A DNA stretch of 64,000 nt from Paenibacillus sp. 1781tsa1 (GTDB lineage Bacteria > Bacillota > Bacilli > Paenibacillales > Paenibacillaceae): contig NZ_JAMYWY010000001.1 in the NCBI RefSeq assembly GCF_024159265.1, forward strand, positions 3,782,001-3,846,000. The letters run 5' to 3'. The notes under the pieces were generated by a model. That model saw only the letters and a list, made by a program, of their open reading frames with translations. It did not search any database and was not told the DNA's origin. Within the stretch, counting starts at the first letter, position 1, and each line of letters begins with the position of its first letter. Below are positions 16,247 to 26,121 of the stretch, piece after piece. A program made the translations under genes and the position numbers.

Positions 16247-17752
16247 ATGAAATATAGAACTTCCAAATTGTTAGCGCTTACGTTAAGTGGAGCCTTACTG
16301 TTATCTGCCTGTGCGGGAGGAAGTGGGGACTCAGGAACCAATGCTGATGGCAAAACAACGATTAGTTGGTTGAATATTATGCATACCGCTTCACCGCCTA
16401 CGGATACCGTGCTTAACAAAATTGAAGAGATTACGGATGTGGATATACAGTTTTCCTGGATTCCGGATGCTTCTAAGGAAGAACGGCTTAATACTTCACT
16501 TGCTTCCGGTTCTCTCGCTGACATCGTATCCTTGACGATTCTGGAGAATTCTTCGGTTCGCAATGCGCTCAAAGCAGGCGTCTTCTGGGAGGTTGGGCCG
16601 TATCTCGACGAATTCCCGAACCTGAAAGGCATATCTCAGGATATGCGCAATTCGGCATCCATTGAAGGAAAGTTATACGGTATTCCGATGCAAAAGCAGG
16701 TAGCGCGCAATGGTGTTATTTTACGTAAAGACTGGCTCGACAAGGTTGGTTTACCTGTTCCCAAAACAACGGCAGAACTCATGGAAGTGGCAAAGGCATT
16801 TACAGAACAAGATCCCGATGGCAATGGCGTGAAAGACACAACCGGATTCATTGATCGCAGTGATTTGGTGTTTGGTGCTTTTAAGACCCTGGGATCTTAC
16901 TTTGGTACACCAAGTGGTTGGGCGATTAGTGAGGATGGCAAAGTGACACCTGAGTTTGAGTCGGAAGGTTACATTCAAGCTATGGATTATATGAAAGAGT
17001 TGTATACCAATGGATACATTAATCAGGATTTTGCAGTAACAGCCAAGAAGGATCAGCAGGAAGGCTTCGCTCAGGGCAAGGCAGGGATCTATGTGGGAGC
17101 TCTATTTGATAGCAAGGGTCTGTTTAATCTTGCCCAAGGTGTTCAAGATGATATGGAGCTTGTCATGGTCAATGATATTACGTCCACAGGAAATGAAAGT
17201 GATCGAGCAATCTGGTCGACATCCAATGGCGTAGGTGGGTTGCTTGCTTTTCCTAAATCGGAGGTTAAGGACGAAGCTGAATTAAAACGTATTCTGAAGT
17301 TTATGGATGATCTGATGAGTGAAGAGGTATTTACCTTGATGACATATGGAATCAAAGATGTGCACTATAGCCTCGACGAGAACAATGGTGCCACCATAAT
17401 TAATACCAAGTTATGGGAGCAAGAGGTACAGCCATTTTCTTCCTCGCGCCCTAACGAGAACGGGTATGCCATTGTGGATGCTGACCCACTACGTATTGAA
17501 TCGACACGATTAATTGAAGAAAATACAACCTTTGCCGTGCTGAACCCAGTGTATTCGCTGGAATCACCAACGTTCTCAGAACAAGGCTCTGAGTTGCAGA
17601 AGATCATCACGGATGCAACATACAAGTATATCCTGGGCAAGATGGATCGGCCTGGTTTCCAGAATGCTATTGATACTTGGAGAAAATCAGGTGGAGACAA
17701 AATCATTTCCGAATATGAGGCAGCTCATCAAACCGTTTTAAACAATAAATAA
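16247..17752 (+). CDS. Extracellular sugar-binding lipoprotein, LplA type
   Basis: A 501-residue solute-binding lipoprotein. The signal sequence ends in the lipobox LLSACAGG, so Cys21 should be lipidated after cleavage and hold the protein on the outer face of the membrane. The body has the type 1 extracellular solute-binding fold of the LplA/YtcQ branch, a family that binds longer oligosaccharides. AAAGGGG precedes the ATG. It follows the LplB permease by 67 bases and precedes a GH105 enzyme by 33 bases, so the cargo is probably an unsaturated rhamnogalacturonan oligosaccharide. Confidence 0.88.
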   Translation: MKYRTSKLLALTLSGALLLSACAGGSGDSGTNADGKTTISWLNIMHTASPPTDTVLNKIEEITDVDIQFSWIPDASKEERLNTSLASGSLADIVSLTILENSSVRNALKAGVFWEVGPYLDEFPNLKGISQDMRNSASIEGKLYGIPMQKQVARNGVILRKDWLDKVGLPVPKTTAELMEVAKAFTEQDPDGNGVKDTTGFIDRSDLVFGAFKTLGSYFGTPSGWAISEDGKVTPEFESEGYIQAMDYMKELYTNGYINQDFAVTAKKDQQEGFAQGKAGIYVGALFDSKGLFNLAQGVQDDMELVMVNDITSTGNESDRAIWSTSNGVGGLLAFPKSEVKDEAELKRILKFMDDLMSEEVFTLMTYGIKDVHYSLDENNGATIINTKLWEQEVQPFSSSRPNENGYAIVDADPLRIESTRLIEENTTFAVLNPVYSLESPTFSEQGSELQKIITDATYKYILGKMDRPGFQNAIDTWRKSGGDKIISEYEAAHQTVLNNK

Positions 17753-17785
17753 ACAGCAAATACGTGCGGAGGAGGAAATCTACAG

Positions 17786-18928
17786 ATGCTTGAAACAAAA
17801 TCTGCTAAAGATCTATGGGCAGCCAAAACAGCCGCATCCATCATGGAGCGAACCCCTAAGCTGTATGAAGAGAACGGGCATCACGGCAAGTGGTCTTATG
17901 ATTATGGCGTGGTGTTAAAAGGATTTGAACGGTTATGGCAAGCGACTGGATATGAGCAATATGCACAATACATCCAGGATAATATGGATTATTTTATTCA
18001 AGGTGATGGATCGATTCGGGGATACCGGATGGAAGAACATAATATTGATCATTTGAATAACGGCAAGCTGATGTTCGGCCTGTATGACAGGACAGGGAAA
18101 ATAAAATATAAGCTTGCGGCAGGTCTGTTACGTGAACAATTTGAGACTCACCCGCGCACGTCTGAGGGAGCTTTCTGGCACAAGCAAGTATATCCCTATC
18201 AGATCTGGTTGGACGGTCTCTATATGGGTGCGCCGTTCTATCTGGAATACTTGCTTCGTTGGGAGCCCGAAGAGGGCTTGTTGAACGATGTGACTAGACA
18301 ATTTATACTGTGTGCCCATCATACCCGAGACGATGCTACAGGATTGCTATATCATGCTTGGGATGAACAGCGCAATCAGTCTTGGAGCCATCCGGTAACA
18401 GGACAATCACCAAACTTCTGGGGCAGATCTATCGGCTGGTTTGTTATGGCTTTAGTCGATGTCCTGGAGTTATTACCAAGCCATCATCCCGATTATAGCA
18501 AGTTGGTTGATATTTTCACAGATACGATGACTGCGCTGCGCACCTATCAGGATACAGCTAGCGGGGTATGGTATCAAGTGGTAAATGAGGGAGATCGCAA
18601 AGGAAATTATCTGGAGGCTTCAGCATCCAGCATGATTGTCTACGCCATGGCCAAAGGGATTCGGCTAGGATGGTTACCGTGGGAATGGGAACTGATATTG
18701 AACCATGCTTATGCAGGATTAATCTCTGAATTCGTAATGGAGACCAATCAGGGTTGGGTGAATCTCTACAAAAACTGCCAGGTTGCAGGGCTCGGTGGAG
18801 ATGCAAGGCGTGACGGAAGTTACGCGTATTATATAAGTGAACCGATTATAACGAATGATCAAAAAGGAATGGGAGCTTTCTTGCTCGCATGTACCGAATA
18901 CGAGTACTTGCTGCATGCCAAAGTTTAA
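17786..18928 (+). CDS. Unsaturated rhamnogalacturonyl hydrolase, GH105 (YteR/YesR type)
   Basis: A 380-residue protein with no signal peptide, hence cytoplasmic. The run WSYDYGVVLKGFERLW, the segment NNGKLMFGLYDRTGKIKY and especially YPYQIWLDGLYMGAPFYLEY match GH105, in which the aspartate of WLDGLYM is the catalytic acid. The enzyme removes the unsaturated galacturonyl residue left at oligosaccharide ends by lyases. GGAGGAGG precedes the ATG. It lies between the importer and the secreted lyase: lyase outside, importer, then this hydrolase inside is a consistent pathway. Length is normal for the family. Confidence 0.9.
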   Translation: MLETKSAKDLWAAKTAASIMERTPKLYEENGHHGKWSYDYGVVLKGFERLWQATGYEQYAQYIQDNMDYFIQGDGSIRGYRMEEHNIDHLNNGKLMFGLYDRTGKIKYKLAAGLLREQFETHPRTSEGAFWHKQVYPYQIWLDGLYMGAPFYLEYLLRWEPEEGLLNDVTRQFILCAHHTRDDATGLLYHAWDEQRNQSWSHPVTGQSPNFWGRSIGWFVMALVDVLELLPSHHPDYSKLVDIFTDTMTALRTYQDTASGVWYQVVNEGDRKGNYLEASASSMIVYAMAKGIRLGWLPWEWELILNHAYAGLISEFVMETNQGWVNLYKNCQVAGLGGDARRDGSYAYYISEPIITNDQKGMGAFLLACTEYEYLLHAKV

Positions 18929-19152
18929 CAATCTATGACGAGACCCGTTGGATAGGAAATCTAGAACGTGATCGCAGAAAGAGTACGGATAGGTTTCAGA
19001 TTACAACGGGTTTTCGCATCCTTTTACTGATAACACTTACATTATATTGTGGAGGTGATGCCAGATCAGAGAAATGTTTATCGCATGAGCATCTGGCTCT
19101 CAGTGAGGTAACATTCTGTACAATTACATGTAAACCGGAGGAGGAAGATTCG

Positions 19153-22100
19153 TTGAAAAGAATGGTATCATTCGTATTGGTCGTTGCGATGTTGTTCAGT
19201 TTGCTACCAGGTATGGTTGCTGCAGAAGATGAAGCTACTCCATTATTGTCCGCATTTCCCGGTGCTGAAGGCGGCGGTAAGTACGTGACAGGTGGTAGGG
19301 GAGGGTCAGTGTATGAAGTGACCACCCTCGCCGATTCCGGCCCTGGATCCCTTCGAGATGCTGTTAGTCAGAGTGATACCACCGTAGTATTCAGAGTGGG
19401 AGGAACGATCCATCTAGAATCCCCTCTGGCGATTACCGGTTCTAATATCACGATTGCTGGACAGACAGCTCCAGGAGAAGGAATCACTGTATCCGATTAT
19501 TGGACCACATTCCAAGCGGACAACATTATCGTCAGGCATATGCGCTTCCGGCTTGGGGATAAGCATCCTAGTGAGGATGACGTATTTGGTGGACGATACC
19601 ACAAAAACATTATGATCGACCACTCGTCGTTTACCTGGTCTGTTGACGAAGTACTGAGTATGTACGCCAACGAGAATACAACTGTGCAGTGGTCTGTCAT
19701 TGCTGAGAGCATGCTGATGACTACGCATCAGAAGGGGCGGCATGGATATGCAGGTATCTGGGGAGGGAACAACACCTCCTTCCATCACAACATCATTGCT
19801 CATAACGTGAGCCGTAACCCGAGATTTGCAGGGGCTCCTGGTTTTAATACCGAGTCTTACAACAATATTGTCTACAATTGGGGGTTCTTCTCTGCTTATG
19901 GCGGTGAGGAGGGCAACTATAACCTCATGAATAACTACTATAAATACGGACCGAATACGTATCGAAATGCCCGGGATCAGATTTTCCTTGATGTTGCACC
20001 TGATACACGATTACATGTGAGTGGCAATGTCGTGGACAGTTATCCCGATGTCACAGCGGACAACTGGTTAGGTGTGGGAGAACTTGCGAATCCAGATTCC
20101 AAACTACTCGCTCCTGTGCAGATGGCTAATCCCACATCCATGGACGATGCAGAAACAGCCTATGAGCAAGTTCTTGCAAAAGCAGGTGCAAGTCTGCCTA
20201 GACGGGACGCCATCGATGCTCGAATTGTAAATGATGTGAAAAACCGCACGGGACAACATATTAATTCACAAAAGGAAGTTGGCGGTTACCTTGAGTTTGA
20301 GGAGATGGCTTCAGCTCTGGTTGACTCGGATCATGACGGTATGCCCGACGAATGGGAGATCAGTATGGGACTCAATCCGAATGATCCTGCTGACCGTAAC
20401 GAGATACATGAATCAGGTTATACCTATCTGGAGACATACCTGAACAGCATTGCTGGCAACGGATCTATGAATCCCACGGTTACCCTTCAGTCACCAGCCA
20501 ATCATACCGTTCAGACTGAAGGGTCTTCCGTTGAGATCACGGCTTCTGCGTCAGATATAGACGGCAGCATTGCCAAAGTGGAATTTTATCAAAATGATGT
20601 GAAACTGGGGGAAGATGAGACAGCGCCTTACACGTTTACATGGGAAGATGTGCAGGATGGCACTCATTATCTCACCGTCCGAGCGATTGATGACTCAGGT
20701 ACTTCAACGCAGTCCAACAATGTCACGGTACATGTTCACAAGCAGAACAGTATTGCCCCTTGGTCATCAACCGATATTGGAGAACCGGGCATTACGGGTC
20801 ATGCCCAATTGGGAGCTAGTGATACTGACGTTACGGTAAAATCAGCTGGAGATATCCATGGAGAGACGGATCATTTCCACTATGCTTACCAAATCTTAGA
20901 AGGAAATGGTGAGATTGTAGCTAGAGTTGATCAGGTGACAGCTACCGACGATGGAGCCGAAGCAGGTGTCATGATTCGTAAAAGTCTGGATGCGTCATCC
21001 CCGTTTATTGCCGCCATGGTCACTTATGTGAAGGGTGGACAACAAGCCGTTAGCCTTGTTCGTGATGGAGCGGGCACCGAAGTTGTGCATCAGGAAAAAG
21101 GCAGCATGGTCACACTCCCGTATTGGGTTAAGCTTGTGCGACTTGGGGATCAAGTGACTTCACTTGTATCCAAAGACGGTAACAATTGGTTTGTTATCGA
21201 TTCACAATCATTCCCAGCAGACGAAACGGTCTACATCGGATTGGCAGCCGATGCTTCCAAACCGGATGATGAAGTTGATAAGCTCAATGCATCTGTTTTC
21301 TCCAATGCATCCGTTCAGGAGTTGCCTGCTGATTTCCCGACAGCACCTACTGAACTTGTAGCTGAGCCGGACCTCAAGTCCATTCACTTACATTGGGATG
21401 AAGTGCAAAGCGCTGACTCTTATTCAATGTATAGAGCAGATATACCTGGTGGGCCATACACGTTGCAGCAAGAGGGGATTACGACCATCACCTACACAGA
21501 TCCCAATCTTACTGTAGGTAAAGCCTATTATTATGCAGTGAAGGCTACGAATGATCATGGCACAAGCTTCTATTCCAATGAGGCTAGTGCAGCAGCGGAA
21601 GGAGAGCCCGAGACCATCTTTTACATGAATGATGACTTTGAGGATACCGAGATCAATACGACACCAGCAAGTTACACTGGACTACCTGACCCACAGACGA
21701 ACGATCTTAAAGTTGTTGTTAACCAGATCCCCACAGGAACAACAGGAAACGCGTCTACTAAAGCGCTCATGCTATATGACAATGGGGCTGGGATCGCCCA
21801 ATTCGTAAGATCATTTCCACCACAACGGGGAAGTTTTGTATTTGAGGCTGATATCATGTCTCAAGGCTGGCCTGGCACCTCAACCGTTCTGCAATTGCAA
21901 AATGGAACCGGCAGTCGCACCGCACTTTCCATTGAGCTACGCAAACCTTCTGCTCCGGTAGCAGAGGATCAGTATACGCTAATATACAAAAAAGACGGCA
22001 AAGATCACAAATTAATGAATGCACCGGTCAATAATCAATGGTACAACTTCAAAATCGTTGGCAATGTAGCCTCGCAAAAAGCGGACATATACATTGATGA

Positions 22101-24246
22101 CGTGCGCGTCGCAGATGATGTCCCGTTCCAGGCCGATGTGACTGCCGATGGTGTTGGACGTTTGTTTGCCAGAACACCAGGCACGGGTAAAGGCACGTTG
22201 TTCTATGACAATGTCAAACTTTATGTTGAACCGGTTAGTTCTCCTAAAGGGCTTCGTACCGAACCAGGCAATGGTATGGTGAGATTACATTGGGAGGAAG
22301 CGGACGGGGCTTCTACGTACAATGTAAAGCGTAGTATTCAGTCCGCGAACGACTACGAGTTGATTGCTTCTGAGTTAACTGAGACAACTTACATTGACGA
22401 AGAGGTCACCAATGGAACGACTTACACATATGTCGTCACGGCCGTTGGTCCATTGGGCGAGAGCGGCAATTCCAACACGTCTTCAGTGACACCCTCGGAG
22501 GATGCTGTACGACCAGACATGCCTGAGAATCTGAAAGCTGTTGCGAGAAACGCACAAGCAGATTTAACGTGGGATGAAGTCGAAGCAGCTAACTACTACA
22601 CTTTAAAACGTAGTTTGCAGGCTGAAGGCCCGTATACAGCTGTGTCGTCTCGTGCAGCTGTTCCTACGTTTCGGGATGGAGGACTGGATAATGGAACGAC
22701 CTACTATTACGTCGTATCTGCGACTGGTATTGGAGGAGAGGGAGCGGATTCTTCCCCGGTTGCTATAACACCAACCATGGCTCTAACTACTCCCCAAGTC
22801 ACGGCAGAGTCTCTTCCCAAATCCGTTTCTATTACGTGGGAAGCGATAGAAGGCGCTTCGACTTATGTGATCAAGCGTGCAATGTCCGTGACTGGAACTT
22901 ATGATGTCATTGCTGATCAAGAATCAGGAACTTCCTATGTGGATACAGGACTCGTGAACGGTAAGCCATATTATTATAAGGTATCCGCAATTGCTCAAGG
23001 TACACGAAGCCTTGACTCCGCAGCCGTTGGTACACGGCCAGCAGTGGATGATGGTAGACCTCAGACCCCGTCAGAGATTCGTGCTGAGCCAGGTGAAAGT
23101 ACAATCACTCTTACTTGGCAAGAAGCCGAGGGGGCTAAGGAATATTCAGTGAAACGAAGTGAATCACCCGAAGGGCCATTCGTTACTGTAGCTTCCAATA
23201 CAAATGATACTTCATTCTCTGATACACAGTTAATCAATGGCACTGCCTATTATTATGTCATTACGGCATTGAATGAAGTTGGCGAGAGTATGTCGTCCGC
23301 TCCAATATCTGAAATTCCTGCACCAGTTCTAACCGTGTCACCTTATGGAAGTGCACAATATGAACAGGTTCAGGAAGCTATAGATGCTGTTCCGGACAAT
23401 AGCACGCTTCCTACCATCATACGAATCAAAGATGGAACTTACCGTGAGAAGCTGGACGTACCGTCCACCAAAAAACATCTGCGAGTGATTGGAGAGAGCC
23501 GGGAGGGCACTGTGCTGATCTTTGGTGATTCTGCCAGCACATTGGATTCATCCGGCAATGCACTCGGTACCTCAGGTAGCTATAGCTTCCGGGTGCAGAC
23601 AAACGATTTTACGGCTGAGCATCTGACCATACAAAATGATGCGGGCGACAATGCAGGTCAAGCGGTTGCTCTGCTCGCTCGTGGTGATCGTCTGGTATTC
23701 CGGGACGTTAGCCTGAAGGGGTGGCAGGACACGCTTTATGTGAATGATGGAAGGCAATATTATGTGGACAGTTATATTGAAGGTGATGTCGACTTTATCT
23801 TTGGCAATGCAACGGCATTGTTTGAGAACAGCGTCATTCACAGTTTAAGCAATGGTTACGTTACTGCAGCATCCACCGCGGAGGAGAAGTCTGGTTATGT
23901 ATTCCTGAATAGCCGCATTACTGGCGATTCAAGTCTTGCTGGAACTATACCTCTTGGCAGACCGTGGAGACCTTATGCCAATGTAGTCTATATCAACAGC
24001 TATATGGATAATCACATTAGTGCATCTGGATGGAATAACTGGAGTAACCCGGATAATGAACGTACAGCACGTTTTACCGAATTCGCCAGTTATGGGCCTG
24101 GAGCGAATCCCAAAGCACGTTTTAACTGGACGACTCAGTTGACGACGGAAGAGGCAGAGAAATATTTGCCTGCCCAGCTCTTTGCCGGAGCGGATAATTG
24201 GAATCCGGCCGCAGAACTTTCACTCGTGCAAGAGAGCGCTGATTAA
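19153..24246 (+). CDS. Secreted pectate lyase - pectinesterase fusion protein
   Basis: About 1697 residues starting at TTG 19153, eight bases after GGAGGAGG; an ATG at 19162 is the alternative, and the long open extension upstream is not used. Domains in order: signal peptide (1-24, cleavage after GMVAA); PL1-type pectate lyase beta-helix (about 25-345; AFPGAEGGGKYVTGGRGG, then IMIDHSSFTWSVDE); a calcium-loop DSDHDGMPDEWE (about 391); Ig-like domain (440-530); DUF1349/concanavalin-like region (535-715); FnIII; a LamG-like domain (820-1025); four FnIII modules (1028-1390); and a CE8 pectin methylesterase (1392-1690) with GWQDTLYV, GDVDFIFG and LGRPWRPY holding the catalytic Gln, Asp and Arg. 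The esterase would demethylate pectin so that the lyase on the same chain can cut it. Confidence 0.88.
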   Translation: MKRMVSFVLVVAMLFSLLPGMVAAEDEATPLLSAFPGAEGGGKYVTGGRGGSVYEVTTLADSGPGSLRDAVSQSDTTVVFRVGGTIHLESPLAITGSNITIAGQTAPGEGITVSDYWTTFQADNIIVRHMRFRLGDKHPSEDDVFGGRYHKNIMIDHSSFTWSVDEVLSMYANENTTVQWSVIAESMLMTTHQKGRHGYAGIWGGNNTSFHHNIIAHNVSRNPRFAGAPGFNTESYNNIVYNWGFFSAYGGEEGNYNLMNNYYKYGPNTYRNARDQIFLDVAPDTRLHVSGNVVDSYPDVTADNWLGVGELANPDSKLLAPVQMANPTSMDDAETAYEQVLAKAGASLPRRDAIDARIVNDVKNRTGQHINSQKEVGGYLEFEEMASALVDSDHDGMPDEWEISMGLNPNDPADRNEIHESGYTYLETYLNSIAGNGSMNPTVTLQSPANHTVQTEGSSVEITASASDIDGSIAKVEFYQNDVKLGEDETAPYTFTWEDVQDGTHYLTVRAIDDSGTSTQSNNVTVHVHKQNSIAPWSSTDIGEPGITGHAQLGASDTDVTVKSAGDIHGETDHFHYAYQILEGNGEIVARVDQVTATDDGAEAGVMIRKSLDASSPFIAAMVTYVKGGQQAVSLVRDGAGTEVVHQEKGSMVTLPYWVKLVRLGDQVTSLVSKDGNNWFVIDSQSFPADETVYIGLAADASKPDDEVDKLNASVFSNASVQELPADFPTAPTELVAEPDLKSIHLHWDEVQSADSYSMYRADIPGGPYTLQQEGITTITYTDPNLTVGKAYYYAVKATNDHGTSFYSNEASAAAEGEPETIFYMNDDFEDTEINTTPASYTGLPDPQTNDLKVVVNQIPTGTTGNASTKALMLYDNGAGIAQFVRSFPPQRGSFVFEADIMSQGWPGTSTVLQLQNGTGSRTALSIELRKPSAPVAEDQYTLIYKKDGKDHKLMNAPVNNQWYNFKIVGNVASQKADIYIDDVRVADDVPFQADVTADGVGRLFARTPGTGKGTLFYDNVKLYVEPVSSPKGLRTEPGNGMVRLHWEEADGASTYNVKRSIQSANDYELIASELTETTYIDEEVTNGTTYTYVVTAVGPLGESGNSNTSSVTPSEDAVRPDMPENLKAVARNAQADLTWDEVEAANYYTLKRSLQAEGPYTAVSSRAAVPTFRDGGLDNGTTYYYVVSATGIGGEGADSSPVAITPTMALTTPQVTAESLPKSVSITWEAIEGASTYVIKRAMSVTGTYDVIADQESGTSYVDTGLVNGKPYYYKVSAIAQGTRSLDSAAVGTRPAVDDGRPQTPSEIRAEPGESTITLTWQEAEGAKEYSVKRSESPEGPFVTVASNTNDTSFSDTQLINGTAYYYVITALNEVGESMSSAPISEIPAPVLTVSPYGSAQYEQVQEAIDAVPDNSTLPTIIRIKDGTYREKLDVPSTKKHLRVIGESREGTVLIFGDSASTLDSSGNALGTSGSYSFRVQTNDFTAEHLTIQNDAGDNAGQAVALLARGDRLVFRDVSLKGWQDTLYVNDGRQYYVDSYIEGDVDFIFGNATALFENSVIHSLSNGYVTAASTAEEKSGYVFLNSRITGDSSLAGTIPLGRPWRPYANVVYINSYMDNHISASGWNNWSNPDNERTARFTEFASYGPGANPKARFNWTTQLTTEEAEKYLPAQLFAGADNWNPAAELSLVQESAD

Positions 24247-24280
24247 TAATCCATAACATTTGAATAAAGGAGAACTTGAC

Positions 24281-25879
24281 GTGAAAACATTTCGCAACCC
24301 CGTGTTGCCGGGATTCCATCCAGATCCGTCGGCCATTCGTGTAGGAGAAGACTATTATCTCGTTACGTCCAGTTTCGAATACTTTCCCGGCGTACCGTTA
24401 TTCCACAGTAAAGATCTGGTTCATTGGCAGCAGCTAGGCCATGTTCTTGATCGTGCTTCACAGCTTAATTTGGATGGAATTATGCCTTCTCGGGGCATCT
24501 GGGCTCCAACAATTCGGTATCATAACGGCACATTCTATATGATTACTACATTCGTTGATAACGAAAAGAAGGAACATAACTTCTATGTAACCACTACTGA
24601 TCCATCAGGTGATTGGTCTGATCCCATCTGGTTGGAAGATGCTCCAGGTATTGATCCATCGTTATTTTTTGACGAAGACGGCAGAGCCTACTATACGGGA
24701 AACCGCATTCCACCTGAAGGTCAGGAATACCCGAAACATATGGATATCTGGCTTCAGGAGATCGAACTGGAGCAGGGCAGGCTAATTGGTGAGAAAGTAA
24801 GCATATGGCAGGGTGCGCTTAAGGTGGCTCATGCTCAGGAAGGGCCGCATATCTATAAGAAGGATGATTGGTATTACTTGTTGATTGCGGAGGGAGGGAC
24901 TGGCCATACTCATGCCGTGACCATCGCGCGAAGCCGTAACATCACAGGGCCTTATGAAGGGCATAGCGCCAACCCGATTTTGACACACCGACATCTGGGA
25001 AGAGCGTATCCGATTGTTAATGTAGGTCATGCGGAACTGATTGAAACACAACAAGGTGAGTGGTGGTTACTATGTCTTGCATCCAGAACAGCCGGAGGAT
25101 ACTACCGAAACCTGGGTCGGGAAACATTCATGGCACCCGTACAATGGGAACAGGAGTGGCCTGTTGTTAGTCCAGGGGTGGGCAGGTTGGAGCTGGAAAC
25201 GAGATCACCTAACCTGCCTGAAGTGCGGTGGTCAAGTACGCCGATTCGGGACGATTTCGAAGAGAATTCTCTATCTCCGATATGGAATTTCCTGAGAACG
25301 CCGCGCGGAGAATTTTGGAGCGTGACAGAACGACCAGGGCATTTGCGCCTGCGATTGAAACAGGATCAGCTGACGGAACAGAGCAATCCTGCCTTTGTTG
25401 GTCGGAGGCAGCAGCACCTGATGTTCAATGCATCCACACACATGGAGTTTAATCCTCAAAATGAGGGTGAAACCGCAGGTCTGACCTTATTTCACAACCA
25501 GAATTACCACTTCCGAATGGAGCTGGCATTGGAGCAAGGAAAGCCTGTTATTCGTGTTGTTGAGAGGGAAGCAGGGGTAGATAAACTTCTGATCTCTCAT
25601 CCATGGAGCGATCGTCATATTCAATTGAAGGTTGTTGGACATGAACAGGAGTACAGCTTTTACTATCGTGCCAATGAGTATGCTTCGTGGGACGTGTTAT
25701 TCGAAAAAGCCGATGGTCGATTGCTTAGTACTGATCGTGCTGGTGGTTTTACTGGAACCTACATCGGTCTGTACGGAAGTAAGCAAGCCAAACCAAATTC
25801 AAATGAAGCAGGTATCCATCATGATCTTCCATTTGTTGATTTTGATTGGTTCGACTATGATGAATTGCAAAAAAAGTAG
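24281..25879 (+). CDS. GH43 beta-xylosidase/alpha-L-arabinofuranosidase with C-terminal lectin-like domain
   Basis: A 532-residue cytoplasmic glycosidase. The five-bladed propeller starts NPVLPGFHPDPSAIRVGEDY, where the Asp of HPDPS is the general base; GIDPSLFFDEDG carries the second Asp and HAQEGPHIYKK the catalytic Glu. The last 200 residues form the concanavalin-like domain typical of GH43 subfamilies 11/12 (XynB-like). The start is GTG 24281 after AAAGGAG. It follows the lyase fusion by 34 bases and is the last gene of the pectin operon, ended by the hairpin at 25924. It could trim xylose or arabinose from pectin side chains; which one is not decided by sequence. Confidence 0.87.
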   Translation: MKTFRNPVLPGFHPDPSAIRVGEDYYLVTSSFEYFPGVPLFHSKDLVHWQQLGHVLDRASQLNLDGIMPSRGIWAPTIRYHNGTFYMITTFVDNEKKEHNFYVTTTDPSGDWSDPIWLEDAPGIDPSLFFDEDGRAYYTGNRIPPEGQEYPKHMDIWLQEIELEQGRLIGEKVSIWQGALKVAHAQEGPHIYKKDDWYYLLIAEGGTGHTHAVTIARSRNITGPYEGHSANPILTHRHLGRAYPIVNVGHAELIETQQGEWWLLCLASRTAGGYYRNLGRETFMAPVQWEQEWPVVSPGVGRLELETRSPNLPEVRWSSTPIRDDFEENSLSPIWNFLRTPRGEFWSVTERPGHLRLRLKQDQLTEQSNPAFVGRRQQHLMFNASTHMEFNPQNEGETAGLTLFHNQNYHFRMELALEQGKPVIRVVEREAGVDKLLISHPWSDRHIQLKVVGHEQEYSFYYRANEYASWDVLFEKADGRLLSTDRAGGFTGTYIGLYGSKQAKPNSNEAGIHHDLPFVDFDWFDYDELQKK

Positions 25880-25923
25880 AAATTTCAATTAATATATTAA
25901 ACACAATATGAAAGCGAGCTAGA

Positions 25924-25959
25924 AGATGTTGGTCTGACAAAGATCGACATCTTTTTTTA
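25924..25959 (+). terminator. Terminator of the pectin operon
   Basis: AGATGTTGGTC (25924-25934) pairs with GATCGACATCT (25942-25952), 11 pairs with two wobbles, followed by seven T. Confidence 0.88.
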
Positions 25960-26121
25960 TCTCTAATTCAAAGGTCATAGAGATAAACGACGTAAAAGGA
26001 TTGAAGTTTAAAAGCAAAATATAGGACTGAAATTAAATCCTCAGATCTCAGTTTAGCGCGTTACAACAAACAATAAGACCTGATTTAAACATAAAAGCAA
26101 GGAGTTGAGTTTAGATTAGTG

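Noticed and set aside
18889..19152. 88-residue N-terminal extension of the pectate lyase fusion
   Set aside because: It would bury the signal peptide; GGAGGAGG followed by TTG at 19153 gives a normal secreted start.
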